This document shows, piece after piece, positions 5,894-6,416 of a stretch of DNA of 6,416 nt (positions within the stretch are counted from its first letter, which is position 1; each line of letters opens with the position of its first letter). Position numbers and translations under genes: made by a program. Origin of the DNA: JBMYXZ01 sp049608925 (GTDB taxonomy: Bacteria > Pseudomonadota > Alphaproteobacteria > JAGOMX01); NCBI GenBank assembly GCA_049608925.1, contig JBMYXZ010000083.1, positions 1 to 6,416 of the forward strand. Direction: 5' to 3'. The notes under the pieces were generated by a model. The model ran no database searches. It had not been told where the DNA came from and was given only the letters and a program-made list of their open reading frames with translations.

Positions 5894-6416
5894 TTATCCT
5901 TCTTTGGAATTCTTGCCACCGCTGTTCCTGGCTGTTTTTTCGAATGCCTCTGAAATTTCATTATATCTGGCTTCGTTGCCTACATAGCGCAGTTCTAATG
6001 GGTGGAGTATAGCATCATCAGCCAGTGCAGCAACTCCATGACGGGTGATGCATAATGTGTTTAGACAAAGAACAGTGTCTAAAATTTTTCTTGATTTTTC
6101 AAAGTCTTGGACGTGGTAGTAATGCGCATAATTAATGCTATCGTCTCCAAGAAGCATTTGCACTAGGAGTAAATTATGCGTTTGCTCTAATTGGCGTGAA
6201 AGCGTTTCTCCAAAGTCTTGGCCTATTAGAGGGATTACTTTATTAGTCTGCCACTTTTTATCAGGGTCAGTTATCAGTTTTAACATGTCCGGGCGTAGGA
6301 AGTGCTTGCAGGCTATAATCAAATCAGCACGAAGCTTTTCCTTGGATATATTATGTGTCACAGCTTCTGCATCGTTTTCCGAGTTCAGAATTTCATTAAA
6401 ATAATGGAAATATTCA
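5894..6416 (-). CDS. hypothetical protein, 5' end beyond the right edge
   Basis: A minus-strand frame ending in TAA at 5896-5894 and open to the window edge, giving at least 173 residues. A GTG at 6361 is possible as a start, but 18 further codons upstream stay open and protein-like (EYFHYFNEILNSENDAEAVT), so the gene most likely begins outside the window. I do not recognise the family. The visible part is soluble and looks helical, with no membrane segment and no signal peptide. It includes RADLIIACKHFLRPDMLKLI, a GDDSINYAHYYHVQDFEKSR stretch, LCLNTLCITRHGVAALADDA, and a charged tail ending GGKNSKEG. The terminator at 5786-5830 follows 64 bases after its stop. The convergent terminator and sustained open frame support a real gene. 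Confidence 0.7.
   Translation of the reverse strand, partial: EYFHYFNEILNSENDAEAVTHNISKEKLRADLIIACKHFLRPDMLKLITDPDKKWQTNKVIPLIGQDFGETLSRQLEQTHNLLLVQMLLGDDSINYAHYYHVQDFEKSRKILDTVLCLNTLCITRHGVAALADDAILHPLELRYVGNEARYNEISEAFEKTARNSGGKNSKEG

Noticed and set aside
1..6416. CRISPR array, tRNA or rRNA genes
   Set aside because: I saw no regularly spaced direct repeats, no cloverleaf-like segment with a TTCGA-type arm, and no rRNA motifs.

Overview
The window most likely comes from an alphaproteobacterium with an intracellular, host-associated life style. The 90-residue protein at 5516-5788 is a clear GapR/DUF2312 protein, a family known from alphaproteobacteria. Pyruvate kinase, an ABC1-type kinase and a DMT permease sit beside it. 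The left end carries an F-box-like/leucine-rich-repeat protein with a signal peptide, a eukaryote-like architecture typical of protist endosymbionts. Together these point to something like Holosporales/Paracaedibacteraceae amoeba symbionts, but the order-level placement is inference. No rRNA, tRNA or CRISPR array was seen.

Left part (1-1712), AT-rich and accessory. A small secreted protein gene begins at 206 on the plus strand and ends at 1601. It is split after 12 codons by a complete 707-bp insertion sequence (244-950) of the IS1595 family, IS1016-like. The IS has 15-bp perfect terminal inverted repeats, a perfect 8-bp target duplication (TTTTCTTT) and one intact transposase on the minus strand. 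Removing the IS and one target copy restores a single 226-residue frame: signal peptide, F-box-like segment, then two 22-residue cysteine-type leucine-rich repeats. A 14-bp inverted repeat at 1629-1681 separates this gene from the convergent operon to its right.

Middle part (1713-5420), housekeeping and richer in GC. Three minus-strand genes form a tight operon read right to left: an EamA/DMT permease, 14 bases, pyruvate kinase (pyk), then an 8-base overlap into an ABC1/UbiB-family atypical kinase.

Right part (5421-6416). gapR is transcribed divergently from the operon, with about 95 bases between the two starts. Its 3' end meets a convergent minus-strand gene of unknown function whose start lies beyond the right edge. 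A strong hairpin with a T-run on the minus strand lies between them and overlaps the gapR stop codon.

The most interesting item is the host-targeting-type F-box/LRR gene caught just after inactivation. The IS may also have given it a replacement start codon.
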